In this document: in pieces, positions 49,001-60,700 of the stretch | Numbering within the stretch: position 1 is the stretch's first letter | Layout of the letters: the number at the start of each line of letters is the position of its first letter | Origin: Utricularia gibba | Taxonomy: Eukaryota; Streptophyta; Magnoliopsida; Lamiales; Lentibulariaceae | NCBI GenBank assembly: GCA_002189035.1 | Contig: CM007991.1 | Coordinates: 2,232,001 to 2,296,000, forward strand | Reading direction: 5' to 3' | DNA length: 64,000 bases | The notes under the pieces: generated by a model | Databases searched by the model: none | Told to the model about the DNA's origin: nothing | The model's input: the letters and a program-made list of their open reading frames with translations, nothing else | Translations under genes and position numbers: made by a program

Positions 49001-50699
49001 AGGTCAGATACAGTTTTCTCCCTCTTTACACTCAACTTGCTCTTGTCTTTATCAAGTCATCTTATTTTAGCAGAGCCAGACGATCCTCCCAGAAGCTGAG
49101 TACATGTTCGATCCATATAACTCACATGGGTAAGTAATGATATTCATAACATCGTCCTCAAAATTCTTTGTTCGGATGGATATGATGAAATTGCTTTGTC
49201 CAGGTGGAGAGACTTCAGCAGAATTATGTTCTGGTTGGCGATCATAGGAGGGAGTCTGATAGCTCTGCATCTTGTTATGATTTGCGTTCTCCGGCTCAGA
49301 ATGGAGAAGAAGGATGAAAGAAACTATGGATCACTTGTCTTTCCCAGATTTGAAATCTTTCTACTAATTTTGGCACTTCCTTCCACATGTGCTGCGTCAG
49401 CATTCTTAATTAAAGGTACCTTCGGATTCCATCTTTTCATATGCATGGTTGTTGTAAGTCTCAAGACTAAAACATGTTTCTGTCTTTGAACGAATTTTAT
49501 GTATTTCTATGGAATACAATGCAACATTATGCTTCATTTTGCAAGGTGGGACGCATTCTGGGATGATTACCGGAGTTCTGATACTGAGCTTGGTGGCCTT
49601 TCTGATGCTGTCTTTGCTGTTTTTTCTGTCCTATGGGATTTCACTTGGAAAGCTTCTTCAGTACAAGGAGGTTCAACAAGTTGGAGTGAAATTCCATTGG
49701 TATCAAGAACTTGTTCGAGTTACGCTAGGACCTGGAAAACGCGGCCAATGGACATGGAAGAAGCAGCCAAACTCACCACAGATCACCATTTTAGGACCCT
49801 TGTTTGAGGATCTGAGAGGTCCTCCCAAGTACATGCTGTCTCAGATTGGTGGAGTTTCCTCGTCATATAACAACACAATCATGGACTCTGAGGATGAAAG
49901 AGAAGATGCAGAAGCACCCTGTATTCAGAAACTCTTCGGCATTCTCAGGATTTACTACACACTCATCGAGTGCATAAAGCGCCTAGTTCTCGGCACCCTG
50001 GCAGGTGCCTATTCAGAAACATGGCTTTCAAGAGTTCCAACCATCATCTTACTCTCCATCACTTCTTTCCAGCTCTTCTTCATCCTTCTTAAGAAGCCCT
50101 TCATCAAGAAGAAGACTCAGTTGGTGGAAATCATCTCCATCTCCTCTGAAGCCGTGATATTCTCCATCTGCCTCCTCTTCCTGGATCATGAATTCTCACC
50201 ACAAGCCGAGCGGGGACTCGGGATATTCATGTCCTCCATCTTCTGTGCTGCGCTCCTTCCTCAGCTGATCAACCAGTGGTATGCATTATACAGACATGTC
50301 ACACGGTTTGATCCTGATCCTGCCTCCGGCTCCTTCTCTCGGGGCCTCGCAACAGCTTCCATCGGATTGTTCTTGCTCATCGGCCCCCGGAGCATGATCC
50401 AGAACATAAAAGCTACATTCCCTTTGGACAGTGAAGCAGCAGAGAAGAGCAAGCGTGGTTCAGGAGAGAAACAGCAGCCATGGTTGAGGAATATAAGAGA
50501 GCTTGCAAGGTCCAGTTTCAATAAAGATGGAAGTGGTGAAAATGCAGGGGATGCTTCAACAAGCAAAACAACATGCAGTGGATTTTGGAACAGGAAACAA
50601 CATGCAGATGATGGTACTTCCTCATCATCTGCACCTGGTGATCAGTCCAAACCTGGAGGATTGTACAAGGAGCTGGAGGAAATTTTTGCTTCCAAATGA
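46004..50699 (+). CDS. Large uncharacterised multipass membrane protein with Ig-like ectodomain
   Basis: Thirteen exons give 1,069 residues: 46004-46216, 46345-46480, 46941-47065, 47132-47333, 47416-47654, 47728-47839, 47942-48086, 48162-48304, 48400-48569, 48700-49002, 49074-49129, 49204-49415 and 49546-50699. The ATG at 46004 gives a signal peptide (YSLSLLLRLLWFLFSSYG); an in-frame ATG at 45941 would bury it behind 21 polar residues. The first ~440 residues look extracellular, with paired cysteines (ICSLCPMHCK, FFTEPCGFACSSSNSC) and repeats resembling bacterial Ig-like domains (TVNPTAHITASTTFTNATQV; DIAGN). Several NxS/T sites are present. About eight hydrophobic spans follow, for example FWLAIIGGSLIALHLVMICV, MITGVLILSLVAFLMLSLLF and TIILLSITSFQLFFILL, with a conserved loop TLGPGKRGQWTWKKQP. 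The family exists across angiosperms without an assigned function, to my knowledge. It may be a channel or receptor (inference only). Confidence 0.8.
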
Positions 50700-51343
50700 A
50701 GCCTTGGTTTTGTTGCAGGAGATTTTGGAAGCTGATAACATGCTTCATTTGCAGCATAAATGAACTGCATTCTTGTTGCATATTCCAAGCCACAGATTTG
50801 ACTTTTTTTTTGTCTTTTTACAATTTAATTTTTGTATTTTAAGTAGTAGATTAAAATGATACATATTTTGAAATATTCATAATAAAAAATAAAAGAAAAC
50901 CAAATCCGATTCCAATTTGGGACTTGGGTGCCAACAATCCCTATTTTTATGAAAATCGCATATTTGGGTCAAAATTTCCATTTACTTCGATGGATATGAT
51001 TGGTCCGTACCTGACTTGTGCTCTGCTTCAGATTCGTAACGATGTGATTGATATGTTAGCAATAAAAAGCACGAATTTCAGCGAGGTTTTGAGTGTTTTG
51101 GTGCAAAATCTGTGGTGGTCGGAAGTTGGCAAGATTGACGTAGTGGCGTCGGTAAAATCGTGAGCAGATGATTTGTGAAAAGTAGCGATTTTTGATGACA
51201 TGGTACGGTAAACAGCTTCCCTTTGTCGGGGTGGCATTCTTGTTCAAACCCCTTTCTATGGATTTTATCTATTGAAGTTCAATCATTTCTGGGATTTAAT
51301 CGTTTTCAGTTTCGTCTGATTTTGTTGCTAGCGTAAGGGGATA
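50700..51343. other. Intergenic region before the PX protein gene
   Basis: About 640 bases with the membrane protein's 3' UTR and the next promoter. It is T- and A-rich at 50800-50900. No gene is seen. Confidence 0.55.
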
Positions 51344-54300
51344 ATGAACGGAGAGTTAGAAGGCGAGAAGCGTGATTCTGTGGTTGCTTCGGCATCTGAT
51401 CCGCTGATCGATCGGGAATCGGATGGAGGAGATGACTTGTCGCAGTACTCTTCGTGCGGGGGGGAGTCGGAGATGGATAGGTACTATAGCGCTGGCTCGG
51501 CAATGGGTACTCCTAGAGTTGTTAGTAGCAGCTTTCATAATTCAGATTTTTCTAGAATCTTCAATCTTGGAGGTGAAAGCGGTGTTTATGTGGATGAAAA
51601 ACCGTGTTCAAGTCATCTGGAGATGAGTGGTGGTTTGAGTAGCCCCAACTGTGTAAAGGATTTTTTCGGTAATAGGAATGGTGGAGAGATGTTGAATTTG
51701 AGGGGCAAGCTGGAAGTTTCTATTGATGTTGCTAGGAATATCGATGTGGATGATAAATTATGTAATGGGGTTTCAACTGGTGATGGAAATACTGATATGC
51801 GTGATGGCAAAGTGTCTTATGAGGATATTGAGGAGGTTTTGGATGATGGAGAAGACTTGAAAAACAGTGGATATAAAGAAGGTGAACCTTCTTTATCAAA
51901 TGAGCATTCTGAGGGTGAGGACTCAATGTTTGGATGTGGTAGTGATGATGAAGGGAAGATCCAGTATTATCATAGAAAAAGTGTATTTTCTCATGAGCAG
52001 GACAATTGGAAAACAGGTGATCCTATGGTAATGAGCTCAGCTGCGGCGTTTGGATCTGATGATTGGGATGATTTTTTTCACGAAAATAAGGAAGGTTCTG
52101 GCGTGGCAATGGGTTGGAGTGAGTCTGATGTTAATAAACAGCGGAACCAGGAAAAGGGCATTGGTTTTTTGGGGTTTACCCCTGAGCTTGGTGCATATTC
52201 GCACGTATTCACGCAACAGTATGACGTAAAAAACACCTCCATCAGTTCTGATAAAGCAAAAGAGGATGCTGAATTAGCTGAAAAAGATGTGGAGACCGAT
52301 GTTTCCAAATCTTTGAATAATGTTTTTACATCCGAAAGAACTGCCTGTTCTTCTGGACCCCCACTTACTGTTAATGATGATCTGGAACAAAGTTGTGAAT
52401 GCAGTGCTTATTCCAGTGAATATGAAATGAATCAGAGCTCACTTAAAAGGCCTTTGGGACTAGAAGAATTCGTGTATGCTGAGGCTGAATCAGATATAAA
52501 AGTGAAGACAGCGGTTAGTGATGTAATGAATATTTCTCCTGATTTTGGCTCATACGCTTTAAAAGGAGCTTGTCTAGAATCTTATCCTCTCCTTCAACAG
52601 CATCAAGATGATCAAAATTACTATCTAGAAAAGATTAAGGTTGGTGTAGAAAATGAGTCGCGTGAAGATGATACGTCATTTTCAGAAGCTTCCCAGTTGA
52701 TCACTAATAAGAACGTGTCACTTGATCAAATAGAGGATCATTTTGTGCCGACAAAGGTAATTGTGTTTTCAGAAGCTTCCCAGTTTATTCATTTCCTTGC
52801 TTTTCATGTGATAATCTTGTTCAAAATATATGTTTTATAATTATTTCAGACAAAGGACATGGAGTTCAATGATCTCTACTGTGAAATTGTTAATGATATG
52901 CAAGATGTACTACTTGACTCCAGTGAGTCTCCTAGATCTGGAGTCACACATGGTTCAAGAATGTACCAGTCTCAAATGTTTCATCCATCTAGAGATGGTG
53001 GATCAACTTCTTCCACTTCAGGCACAGATTATGCTTATGATTGGATTCAGCATGTTCCTAAAATCGATAGGGTTGAGGTTGTGGGTGCAAGCCAAAAGAA
53101 AGGTGATGTTTCTTTTAGTGAAAGACTGGTTGGGGTACAAAAACATGCGGTTTATAATATAAGAGTGTGGAGTGGGGAAGATCATTGGGAAGTAGAACGT
53201 CGTTATCGTGACTTCAGCGCTTTGTACCATAGGCTTAAGAAATTATTTTCTGACAATGGATGGACTCTCCCTTCACCATGGGCTGCTGTTGAAGGAGAAT
53301 CCCTAAAATTTTTTGGGAGTACTTCTCCTAGTACTGTTGCAGACAGGAGTGTTCTCATCCAGGAGTGTCTACAATCCATCATCAGTTCGAATATTTCTAT
53401 AAATCTGGTCACTTGCTTTCTTACTCCATTGGAGAATGCCGAATCTGATTCAAGATTATCCTGGCCATCATTTCCCAACCGAGGGAAACTAATGGAAAAT
53501 GCACCCACTTTTGGAAAGACAATTTCATTAGTTGTTCATATCCAGCCTTCAAAATCAGTCAAAGAGATGTTAGAGTTGCAGTACTATAGGTGTGCAGGAT
53601 GCCACAAATACTTTGATGATGGAACATCGAAGGCACGGGGATTAGTGATGGCTTTAGGGTGGGGCAAGCCGCGCTATTGTGAGTATATTGGTCAGTTATT
53701 CTGCTCGTCATGCCATGCTAATGATACAGCTGTGATACCCTCCAAAGTCCTTCATTATTGGGATTTTACTCTATATCCTGTATCTCTGTTGGCCAAGTCG
53801 TTTTTGGATTCTATTAATGAGCAGGTAATCGGAAGAAAATCTACAAAAAAAAATCTCACGATTATATACTATGTTATCAGCAGCTAATTTTCATTTTCCT
53901 AGATAGCCATATCAAACTTCCATCATTTTATTAATTTGGTAGCTCACGTTGTACTCACTCTCTATCTTCTCTTGCAGCCGATGCTCTGTGTTGGTGCCAT
54001 CAATCCATTCCTTTTTTCTAAGGTTCCAACATTGCAGCATGTAGCAAATATCAGAAACAGAATAAGAGCAATGTTGCCATACGTTCGTTGCCCATTTCGT
54101 AAATCCATCAACAGAAGTCTTGGAACTCGGAGTTATCTTCTTGACACTAACGATTTTTTTGCTCTAAAAGACTTGATTGATCTTTCCAAAGGGGTTTTTT
54201 CAGGTCAAGTATTTTTTATTTAACTCCTTCAATAAAAATTTGAGCAACTTCATCTGAGATGCATTTCATCGTGTAGTGAACAAGTAGGGGTCATTTTAAA

Positions 54301-55013
54301 AAGCGCGAGTATTTTGCAGGATCCCCACTTAGAAACAGCTTATTTTAGAAAAAAGAAGAAAAGAATCTCTGATCTCTGCTGTCACTACTAATATCTGATT
54401 TCCACTGCTTTCCCACCAAAATAATGTTGTCCTTGCATTACAGTGCTGGCAGTGATGGTTGACTCACTGTCCCATAAAATCGAAGATCATATCACAGAGC
54501 AGTGCCTTATATGCTATGATGTTGGTGTTCCCTGTGGTGCTCGGCACGATTGCATCAATCCACTTGCTCTCATTTTCCCTTTCCAGGTAAACTACACTTT
54601 GATGGTACAGCCCTCAGAAACAGAAGTGGGGCATCACACAAACACAACATGATACATAATGACCATACCTTGGTCAGGCTTAGGCAGTAGAACTTTACCA
54701 TACAACCAACATCTTTCTTATGCAGTCGAACTTCATCACATAACCTTAGTCATGTATGCATTCACAGGAAGGAGATGTGGAAAAGTGTAAACGTTGTGAA
54801 GTGATCTTCCACAAAAAGTGCTTCCAGAAAGTAGCCTCATGCTCCTGTGGAGCAAGCGGTGGTGTGAAGCTGGCTGAACCAAGCAGTGGAATTGTAACTG
54901 GTTTGTTCTCTAAAGTCTTGCCCAGTGGGTCTCAGCTTCTTGGGAAACAGAAGAAGCCTGCTACTAATTCTGCAGCTATTCTGATGGCCTCGTTACCCAA
55001 CACTTCCCTCTGA
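51344..55013 (+). CDS. PX domain and Rubicon-homology zinc-domain protein
   Basis: A probable endosomal or autophagy-related protein that binds phosphoinositides through its PX domain, like Arabidopsis At3g48195 (from memory). Exons are 51344-52756, 52850-53824, 53978-54203, 54444-54586 and 54768-55013, giving 1,000 residues. The first 500 residues are acidic and low in complexity, with a conserved-looking FGSDDWDDFF patch. The PX domain is near residues 570-690 (VYNIRVWSGEDHWEVERRYR, DFSALYHRLKKLF, LPSPWA). The C-terminal third is the cysteine-rich Rubicon homology region: YYRCAGCHKYF, GQLFCSSCH, CLICYDVGVPC, CKRCEVIFHKKCF and CSC. That region binds zinc and, in animal Rubicon-family proteins, RAB7. 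Binding to RAB7 here is inference. The frame is intact throughout. Confidence 0.88.
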
Positions 55014-56080
55014 ATCAATTCTGTGCTTGTGTTTGTTGTATTCTTGTTTTTTTTTAGGGAAAAGTTCCCTGTTTTATAATTCATGTATTTTATATTAATT
55101 TGGGCCTAAAGGGCGTTCTTATAATTATTTTATAATTAATTTAGGCCCAATAAAAGGAAACGGAACTGGGCTTAAAGGTATTGGGCCGATGTGGTGTAAA
55201 ACCGAAATGAAGGGGAATCGGGGAAAAAAAACAGTTGAGAATTTTCAGTGGGAAAATCAGAAAGCTGGCGCAGATTCGGACAAGGAGGTGAATGATGAAG
55301 AGAAGCCAAATGAGGATGGAAGCCCCAAAAGCGAAAGATGGAGAGATGGAACCAGGAGACGATGAAGATGGAATCATCCATCACCAGTCATCTTCCCCTG
55401 GAATTTTGTCGCAACCAATTCCAATCAATGGATTCCTCCTGCACTCCTTTTCTAACTTTTTGGTGGGTTTCCCGAAACAATACGCACGGCTCTTGCTTCC
55501 ACTTTCATTATTATGGCCTCCCCCCATTATTATCCTTATTCCATTCTTTGCGTTCCCCCTCCCCCACTTCTCTCTCATTCATTATTTTTTGTTGCGTAGC
55601 ACCGACCTTTGTGGTTATTTGTATTGTTTCTAGATGTCGATTGAGTGAATAAAGCAGCAATCTTGGTGGGCGTTACTATTGGTCTCCTATTTATTCTCTT
55701 GTCCCAACCATTCCAAGATCGTCTATCTCTTGGTGAGTCCCTTGCTGTCGTTTGGGTCGTTTTTAGTCTATTCTGATTTCTTTGAATCCATCCTGGTTTC
55801 ATTTTTTCATTGTGGCCGATTTTGATCTTCGATTGCTTTGCTACTTTCCTGGCACTTCATTTCAGCTGATCGTATCAGAAATGGCTAGGAGGTAGAATCG
55901 GTTTCGTAGAGTAATGGATTCAGTTCTCGAATTGATAGCTTTCTCATAGAATTGAAAAAAAAACTATGCTTGAATTAGTTTCTGGATTATCGTTCTTTCT
56001 GTAGTTTTTTCTCCGTATGAACTCCTGTATATTTAATCAGTAATTGGAAATCTGGTGGTTTTATTATGATCTTCAGGACT
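55014..56080. other. Upstream region of the RING E3 gene, probably with untranslated exons
   Basis: About 1.07 kb. A splice acceptor (CTTCAG) lies four bases before the next start codon at 56081, which suggests that a 5' UTR exon and intron lie inside this region. Short ORFs at 55292-55650 have no recognisable domain. Confidence 0.5.
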
Positions 56081-57573
56081 ATGTTGGGTTCAGGAGGAGG
56101 GAATGGAGACAACACCTTTATGGAAGAGACCCGAGCTCGATGTGATAGCAGAATGTTCTCCAAGTTCCATTTATCTGGGCATGGTGAGTGGATTCGTTTC
56201 ATTTATCATGGAAACTTCCATGAATCTCTGAATCTCTTGCTTTAATTGAACTATTTGCAAAGATATTGATAGATCCGTGTTAAAATTTTCTGTCAGCATC
56301 ACAAGCACATTGTATGCATTGTATGCTGGCTGCATTTTGCTTTAGAATCGTGATGATCACACTTTCTTATCCTGATAAGTGTTTGGACTACTGAGAATCA
56401 TGTTGTTCATGTCATCCTTCCTTTGTAATGTAAAGTAAAGGACTAGTGCTTTTCTACTTTACACCATTTTGATGTTTTCCTTTTATGCATTGGTTTCTAG
56501 TGGATCCTTATCCTCATGGGGCCATATATTTCATTCATTTATGTTGCTAGGCTTACTCGGGTAGTCTTCTTCTTTTTCTCTTGACCTCCTTACAGTTCCA
56601 GGCCATCCTGGTGTTGGCACCATGAACCATATGAAAAATGGGCAGTTTCCAAATTACAATTTTGCTCCTATGAGTGGAGCTGGAGTTGGAGGTGCAGTTT
56701 TTATGCAAGACAAGCCTCATATATCTATGAACAGAAGCTTTTGTCCAACTGAATCTGTCAGAATTGGTTCTTCTTTGGATCCTAATCTTGCATCAACGGG
56801 GCTTAAACTTTCATTCGAGGAAGATGAGCGAAATTCAACGGTTACTTCTGGTGAAAACACAGGGAACCCTTTTGCACTATCCCTTGGAACCGCTCTCAAA
56901 ATAGAGATTGATCGGAGTTCTGAGGAACTCAGTCAATTCATTAAACTTAAGGTATGCATTCTCAAAACCATATCGCAAATGCACCCAGCACTCGAGAACC
57001 TGATCATTTATCATTCCTGTTCCTCCTCTGCCTTTTCATAGACTACCTGAACTTATCTGCTGCACTCAGGAACCAAACATGTTGAAGGGTGTTAGAGAGA
57101 TGAGCCAAAGGCAGACAGTTCCTTTACTCAGTGCATTAGAAAAAAGCGTCAACCAGAAGTTGCATGAAAAGAATCTTTCAATTGAGAACATGAATCAAAA
57201 GAACAAGGCATTGGGTGACAGGATAAAGCAAGTGGCCATGGAAGCTCAATCCTGGCGCTCTAAAGCTACGTACTATGAATCAGTCGCGGTAGCCCTCAAA
57301 ACCAATATTCAGCAACTCAGGGCTCAAGGTATTGGCCAAGCTTGTGAGGGCTCAGGGGACAGTGAGATAGATGATGCCATCTCCTGCTCAAATGATCCTC
57401 CCGTCTTAGGGAATCAACCCCGACTAAACTGTAGAGCCTGTGGCGTGAGAGAAGTATCCTTCTTGCTAATGCCATGCCGGCATCTTTGCCTTTGTTCCGA
57501 CTGTGATCATTTCATCAATGTTTGCCCCGTTTGCCGGTCGAAGAAAACTGCAAGCTTTCATGTGTACCTGTAA
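56081..57573 (+). CDS. BOI-related RING E3 ubiquitin ligase (S-ribonuclease-binding protein 1 type)
   Basis: BOI/BRG proteins are plant E3 ligases that restrain cell death and modulate gibberellin and defence responses. Exons are 56081-56183, 56596-56951 and 57070-57573, giving 320 residues, a normal size. The first half is low in complexity. A coiled-coil region follows (VPLLSALEKSVNQKLHEKN, IENMNQKNKALGDRIKQVAM, AEAQSWRSKATYYES-type block), matching the dimerising part of SBP1 proteins. The last 45 residues form the C3HC4-type RING: NCRACGVREVSFLLMPCRHL, then CLCSDCDHFINVCPVCRSKK, ending FHVYL, the usual terminal position in this family. Which of BOI, BRG1, BRG2 or BRG3 it matches best cannot be decided by eye. 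Confidence 0.88.
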
Positions 57574-57794
57574 ACTTCATTGTGATCCCATGAGATTTTC
57601 TACCAGAGGTTTTTTTGCAAGTAGTGGAGTTATATTGATAAACATTATTCATAATAACGCAGAATGACATTTCCCTTGTTCTCATAACACTTGAATCTTA
57701 TCCCTCCTGAATGGGAGTAAGTTGTTCCTCTCATAATAGTGTACAGATGAATTGGTACCCTTGTTCGGGAGGTATGGAAGGATCTCCATCCTCT
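57574..57794. other. Short tail-to-tail gap, RING E3 and PANK2
   Basis: Only 221 bases separate the two stop codons, so the 3' UTRs of the two convergent genes probably overlap. Such overlap can give antisense transcript pairs; whether it does so here is untested. Confidence 0.5.
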
Positions 57795-60700
57795 TCAGTT
57801 TGCTGGTTCAAAGCGGCAGACACAATCATATATGTTTCCTTGAATCAGCTTCTCTGCTAACCGCTGATTCTTCACCATGGCTAGCTGTGGTTGTAGTAAT
57901 GATAAACGCAATCCATCATTTGGGCAGAACACATACAATTGAAAAAATCGATCATTGCATCCAAATGTGCTCCATGGGATTTTTCGAAACTCACCTTCAG
58001 AGCATCGCATTGGAATTTAGCGTTGAAGTTTGTATGGAGTGCTCTTCCCATGCCTTCTAAAATTATCTGCCGAAAGTGTAAGCATAATTCGAATGAGAAA
58101 AGTCCAAAGAAAGATTTTTTTTTTTTTTTTTTGAGGAAACATCTCCCGGATTGAAGAGGAAAAAAAATAGCATAAGGGTACCAGATCAGCTTCCTTGGCA
58201 GCAGCAGACAATTCTGAGCTCACTTGGCGCAAGTCTATGCAAGGGCTTCCGCACCCGTTTTCAACTACCATCAGTGGCACTGATAACACCCCTTCTCTTG
58301 GACTGTCCTGGAAGTTGTTCATTGCATCCACAAGCAAGTCACCAGCTTCAGCAGCAGCACGAAGAATGTCGCAGTGCTGTTCAGCAGATAGCATTCTTTC
58401 AGCTGAATGACGACTTCATTAGGTGAAAAAGATGTGCATGTGTTATGAGGCACCTTGGCTGCCTCAGCAATGATATCGGGAAGCTCCATGGCAGTGACAT
58501 CATTTAACGCAGGGAGAGAATTGGCAACAAGCACAACCTGCAACTTATCTTCGTTACTTTTTACACAATGGAATCAATCTACTACAGAAATTTGAAAAAA
58601 AAAAGCTTACTTCAGTTCCTCGGCGAAGAAATTCCCGGGCCAGAGGAAGCATTCCTAGTACGACATCTGCACCAGAGTTGTCAACAAAAAGTAGTGCTCT
58701 TTTATATTTTCTAGGCTTCAGTTCTTCAGTCCCAAGCATTCTATCTTTGAAACCATCAAAATCATCAACCTGAATACCAAACAAAAAAAACAAGAAAATA
58801 AAATCTTAAGTAAACCCGAAATCCGCCCATTATCCATCTGCACACACATAAGCAACATGTACCAACCCGCCAAGGCCTAGTCATTTTGTTGCGGCTCATT
58901 CTATATATTTCGATAATTGTCCCCTTGTGATAAAGATCAACACAAGCACGAGAACCCCAGTCAAAGATGTTAGCAGCAAGGACCCCCTCAATCAACATGA
59001 GCAATCTTGTCTCCTACAAGGTAGAAGCCAATGCTAAGATAAGTTTTGGTTCAAGGTTCAGTGCCAGAAAACAAGTTCAAAATCAACAGGTGGTATAAGT
59101 TACTAATTTTTGTTCATAACACACACCTCATCCATTTGGTCAAGTTCCAAGAGCAAATCAGGAAGAACTGCAAGAGAAGCCTCATTTTCCCTGGTTACAA
59201 CCAGAGAAGAAGCATAGGAGGAACCTTCCATTGAACATGTCAAGAACAAAAAAAAAGCTCATACATCCCCATGATGCGTTATTCATATTTTTACCTCTGT
59301 TTTATACTTCTGTAAACATCGTGAAAATGGAACTCTCTAAGACACTCTTCTCTCAGTTCCAAGAGGTTGGCCAGCCCTAACTTCCCATATGCTGCAGGCT
59401 CCTCCATCAGTCTGATTTTCCAGTTGTAAATTTGTACATGAGAAACGGCAATACTCTCAACATCACAATAATATAACTCAAACAAAAGAAGGTAAGCAGA
59501 CTTGGGGGGTATGTATACCTCGCAAGGTGAGCTGAGAAAGCACGAGCAAATGCGTCTCCTCTTCGTTTTGCATCATCTGTACCACCCTCACTGGCCACAG
59601 CCTGGGGAATTGTATGTAACAGTAGCATATATAAGAGCAAGTGCTTAACATACTGTAAGATGTAGACATATTATAGATATCACGCACACAAGCAGCAAAA
59701 TCTTTAAAGATATGCTGATATGAATTTCGTCAAGACTTTACTGTGTACCTTGTCAACAAGGTCTTGCATATGTCCTGAAAGGACAGTGAACCAATACCTA
59801 AAGTAGAGAAGTTTAGACCACCAATAACAAGAAGAACGATATTGTAAGCATCAATGCATTAACTTGATGGTACTCACTCAAGTTCACCATGGTCTGAAAG
59901 ATCTATTGTGTTAGGTTCATATCTGCATTAAAGACAAACAGCGTACAGGAGTGAGCCAGATTTTACTAGTTGACGAGGAAGTGCAAAAAAAAAAAAAAAA
60001 CAAAATTATTTGGTGGGTGGGAAAAGGTGGTTCAGGGATTTGAAACATGGATATAACTTCACATCAAAGGTCACTGCCCAAAAAATGTATTCAAAAATTT
60101 ATACAAGGTAGAAAAAATCTATCACTCACGTTCTGGGATCCGCCAATAAGGGAAAGACTTCCAAGCTTGGGACAAGATGGAGAACACCAACATTAAGTTT
60201 GCTTGCATCAGGACGCAAAATATCTCCTCTGGAGGATGGAACGTCAAAGCCCCCAGACCGGTGGTTCCAGGAGGAGTCATCGGAACAGGAGCAGTGATTT
60301 CAGTTCCCTTCAGTACAAACTTCTCCATCCATGATATCTACAATTTTTAGTGCTCACAAGATAAATCTAGTTTGTTTGGCATTCCGAATAATTTATAAAC
60401 AAACCAATAAAAAAAACCACAATACGAAATGAGCATAAAAACAAATATGATTTGAAAAAAAAATTGAGGCAAAGAAACAAAACTATATACGTGAATATGA
60501 ATACTCATACCTTTTCATTAAGATCCCCTAATGGTGGACCATGGACATTTCCTCCCATATAAGGTGCACCCATGGGGAACCTTTCCACAAGCTGATGGAC
60601 CATAAGGTCATCAAGACCATGCTTCTCGTAGCTCATAAATGCCCCAAGAGCTCCAAGAAATCCTTCATGTCTTAAAAACATTGCCTGTGCTTGGCCCTTG

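Noticed and set aside
55292..55652. Overlapping ORFs upstream of the RING E3 gene
   Set aside because: Composition is untypical of protein, and the region fits a 5' UTR exon plus intron.
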